A stretch of DNA of 7,496 nt. Origin: Bacteroides sp. GTDB lineage: Bacteria; Bacteroidota; Bacteroidia; Bacteroidales; Bacteroidaceae. The position numbers and the translations under genes are program-made. Shown one piece after another: positions 6,131 through 7,496 of this stretch. Under the pieces are notes generated by a model. The model was given only the letters and a program-made list of their open reading frames with translations, was not told the DNA's origin and ran no database searches. How positions within the stretch are numbered: the first letter of the stretch is position 1; each line of letters begins with the position of its first letter. The DNA is taken from positions 1,211-8,706 of the forward strand of contig JAUMWZ010000061.1 in the NCBI GenBank assembly GCA_030529405.1, read 5' to 3'.

Positions 6131-7480
6131 TTACAATTCTTCTTTACCCAAAACTCTCTTTAGCTCAGACGCTGCAACCATATAGTCATAAACCGATTGC
6201 GTATATGCCAACTTCACTTGCGTTAATGAAATCTGAGCACTGTTTACTTCAATAAGAGTTCCTTTACCTATTTCGTATCTCTTAGATGCTATATCTAAAG
6301 CCTTTTGCGCTTTATCAATATTCTTTCTGTTATTATCTATTTGCTCCAAAGCAGATATCATAGTATTTCTAAAGCTAATAGCCTGCACATTTATTTTGCG
6401 CTCAACATCGTCGGCATTATACTGCAATATGGCTCTTTGCAGTTTAGCACTCTTTAGCTTAGTATAGTTGCTTGCCTTGAAAAGTGGGAAGCTCAGATTC
6501 AGAGATACAGAAGAACTGTTTGCCCAAGCATAGTCCATCACTCTGAAGTTTGGATTATTTAGCGACTGATATTTATAAGAAAAACCTAAAGAAAGATTAG
6601 GCATAAAACCTGTCCGTGCAAGTTTCACACTCTTATCAAGTATTTCTTTGTTGATATTTAACTGCTTTATGTCGCTATTATTAGTAAGGTCAATCCCGTC
6701 AGCAAAGACTTCTTTTTTGTCTTCTGTCATATAATCAGTCAAACTGCCTACTGTTTTAATCTTTGTTTCAGCTGGAAGTGACAACAACATATTTAACTGT
6801 AGGTTTGAAATCTGCATAGCATTTTCGGCAGAAACCACATTGGGTTTGATTGAATTCATCTGCACTTCGGCAGTCAGCTTATCATATTCGCTAACCAATC
6901 CTTGTTCAAACTTCTTGCTCACTAAGTCGAACTGTTCTTTTGCCACTTCATAGCTTTTTTGCAAAACAAGATAGCTTTCTCTGGCAAGCATTAACTGGTA
7001 GTACGCTTTCTTTACTTGATTGTACATATCTACTCTTGATGCTCTTGCTTTTTCAACGGTCAGTTGCACGTCAGACTTAGTCATCGACATTGCTTTGTAT
7101 ATAGAAGGAACAAACAAAGGCATATTAAGCGACAGCATACCATTAACTGTGTTGGAGTTGTCTTTACCCATTTTGAACACCATGTCATTAAGTTTCATTT
7201 CAGGTGCGATAATAGTATGGTCTAACACTCCTACTACACTGAGTTCCGGCAATAGTTTCTGCCACGCCTCTTTATATTCATTCTCTTTCATTTTGATGCT
7301 TTCTTTGCTTGCTTTCAATGTAGAGTTTTCTTTGATAGCAATATCTACTGCTTTTTCTAATGAAAGCTCAACAGCATCAACATTGTCTTGCGATTGCGCA
7401 AAAGCACTACTTCCTGCTGCGGCAAAAAGCATAAGAGCTATTGCTTTTGCTTGCACAATCTTACATAAATACCTTTTCAT
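6131..7480 (-). CDS. TolC-family outer membrane efflux protein
   Basis: This 449-residue protein forms the outer membrane and periplasmic exit duct of the pump. A classical signal peptide (residues 1-28) with a basic start, hydrophobic core and AFA cleavage site precedes the mature Gln29. The mature protein shows the two-fold outer membrane efflux repeat. The first repeat begins LSLEKAVDIAIKENSTLKAS (about 39-58) with long periplasmic helices and a KAYYQLMLARESY helix. The second begins near DLTNNSDIKQLNINKEILDK and ends with the helix pair RYEIGKGTLIEVNSAQISLT. There is no lipobox cysteine at the cleavage site, so it is not a lipoprotein of the OprM/CusC sort. It is the first gene of the visible operon; its promoter and any upstream regulator lie outside the window. 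The order outer membrane factor, adaptor, transporter is common for Bacteroidetes RND systems, such as xepCAB of Porphyromonas gingivalis. Confidence 0.94.
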   Translation of the reverse strand: MKRYLCKIVQAKAIALMLFAAAGSSAFAQSQDNVDAVELSLEKAVDIAIKENSTLKASKESIKMKENEYKEAWQKLLPELSVVGVLDHTIIAPEMKLNDMVFKMGKDNSNTVNGMLSLNMPLFVPSIYKAMSMTKSDVQLTVEKARASRVDMYNQVKKAYYQLMLARESYLVLQKSYEVAKEQFDLVSKKFEQGLVSEYDKLTAEVQMNSIKPNVVSAENAMQISNLQLNMLLSLPAETKIKTVGSLTDYMTEDKKEVFADGIDLTNNSDIKQLNINKEILDKSVKLARTGFMPNLSLGFSYKYQSLNNPNFRVMDYAWANSSSVSLNLSFPLFKASNYTKLKSAKLQRAILQYNADDVERKINVQAISFRNTMISALEQIDNNRKNIDKAQKALDIASKRYEIGKGTLIEVNSAQISLTQVKLAYTQSVYDYMVAASELKRVLGKEEL

Positions 7481-7484
7481 TGTT

Positions 7485-7490
7485 TCCTTT
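7485..7490 (-). promoter_or_regulatory. Ribosome binding site of the outer membrane factor gene
   Basis: AAAGGA on the minus strand lies 4 bases before ATG 7480-7478. It is a recognisable Shine-Dalgarno-like element, in contrast to the other starts in the window, which have only A/T-rich leaders. It supports the chosen start of the first operon gene. Confidence 0.5.
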
Positions 7491-7496
7491 CTTTTT

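Overview
The window reads as a low-GC chromosome segment from a member of the Bacteroidetes, probably the order Bacteroidales. Supporting signs are the protein family variants, AT-rich upstream regions that mostly lack a Shine-Dalgarno sequence, and a lipoprotein-type membrane fusion protein. I cannot name the genus from sequence alone. All supported genes lie on the minus strand, so the biological reading order runs from the right end of the window to the left.

Reading 7480 down to 1689, there is a complete three-part RND efflux system. It consists of a TolC-type outer membrane factor (6131-7480), a lipoprotein membrane fusion protein (5090-6106) and a 1037-residue inner-membrane RND transporter (1689-4802) with the drug/amphiphile-type (HAE) proton-relay residues. 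The outer membrane and fusion genes are only 24 bases apart. The fusion and transporter genes are separated by an unusually long 287-base gap. The first 93 bases of that gap can encode a 30-residue cysteine-rich hydrophobic peptide. The remainder is about 25% GC and holds an 11-base direct repeat with a 22-base period and a 9-base inverted repeat.

Downstream of the transporter come a small 97-residue PII/CutA-like protein (1333-1626) and a membrane-anchored SGNH/GDSL hydrolase that runs off the left edge (1-1301). The hydrolase contains the Ser, Asn, Asp and His signature blocks of the fold, with a long insertion between the Ser and Asn blocks. Both small intergenic gaps around the PII-like gene contain AT-rich inverted repeats, and a 10-base inverted pair brackets that gene.

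A coherent but inferred picture is an efflux operon with a cytoplasmic PII-like accessory protein that may sense or tune the pump, and possibly a very small membrane peptide made between the fusion and transporter genes. The SGNH gene may be read-through or an independent cell-envelope O-acyl modification gene. I found no tRNA, rRNA, CRISPR array, insertion sequence or phage gene.
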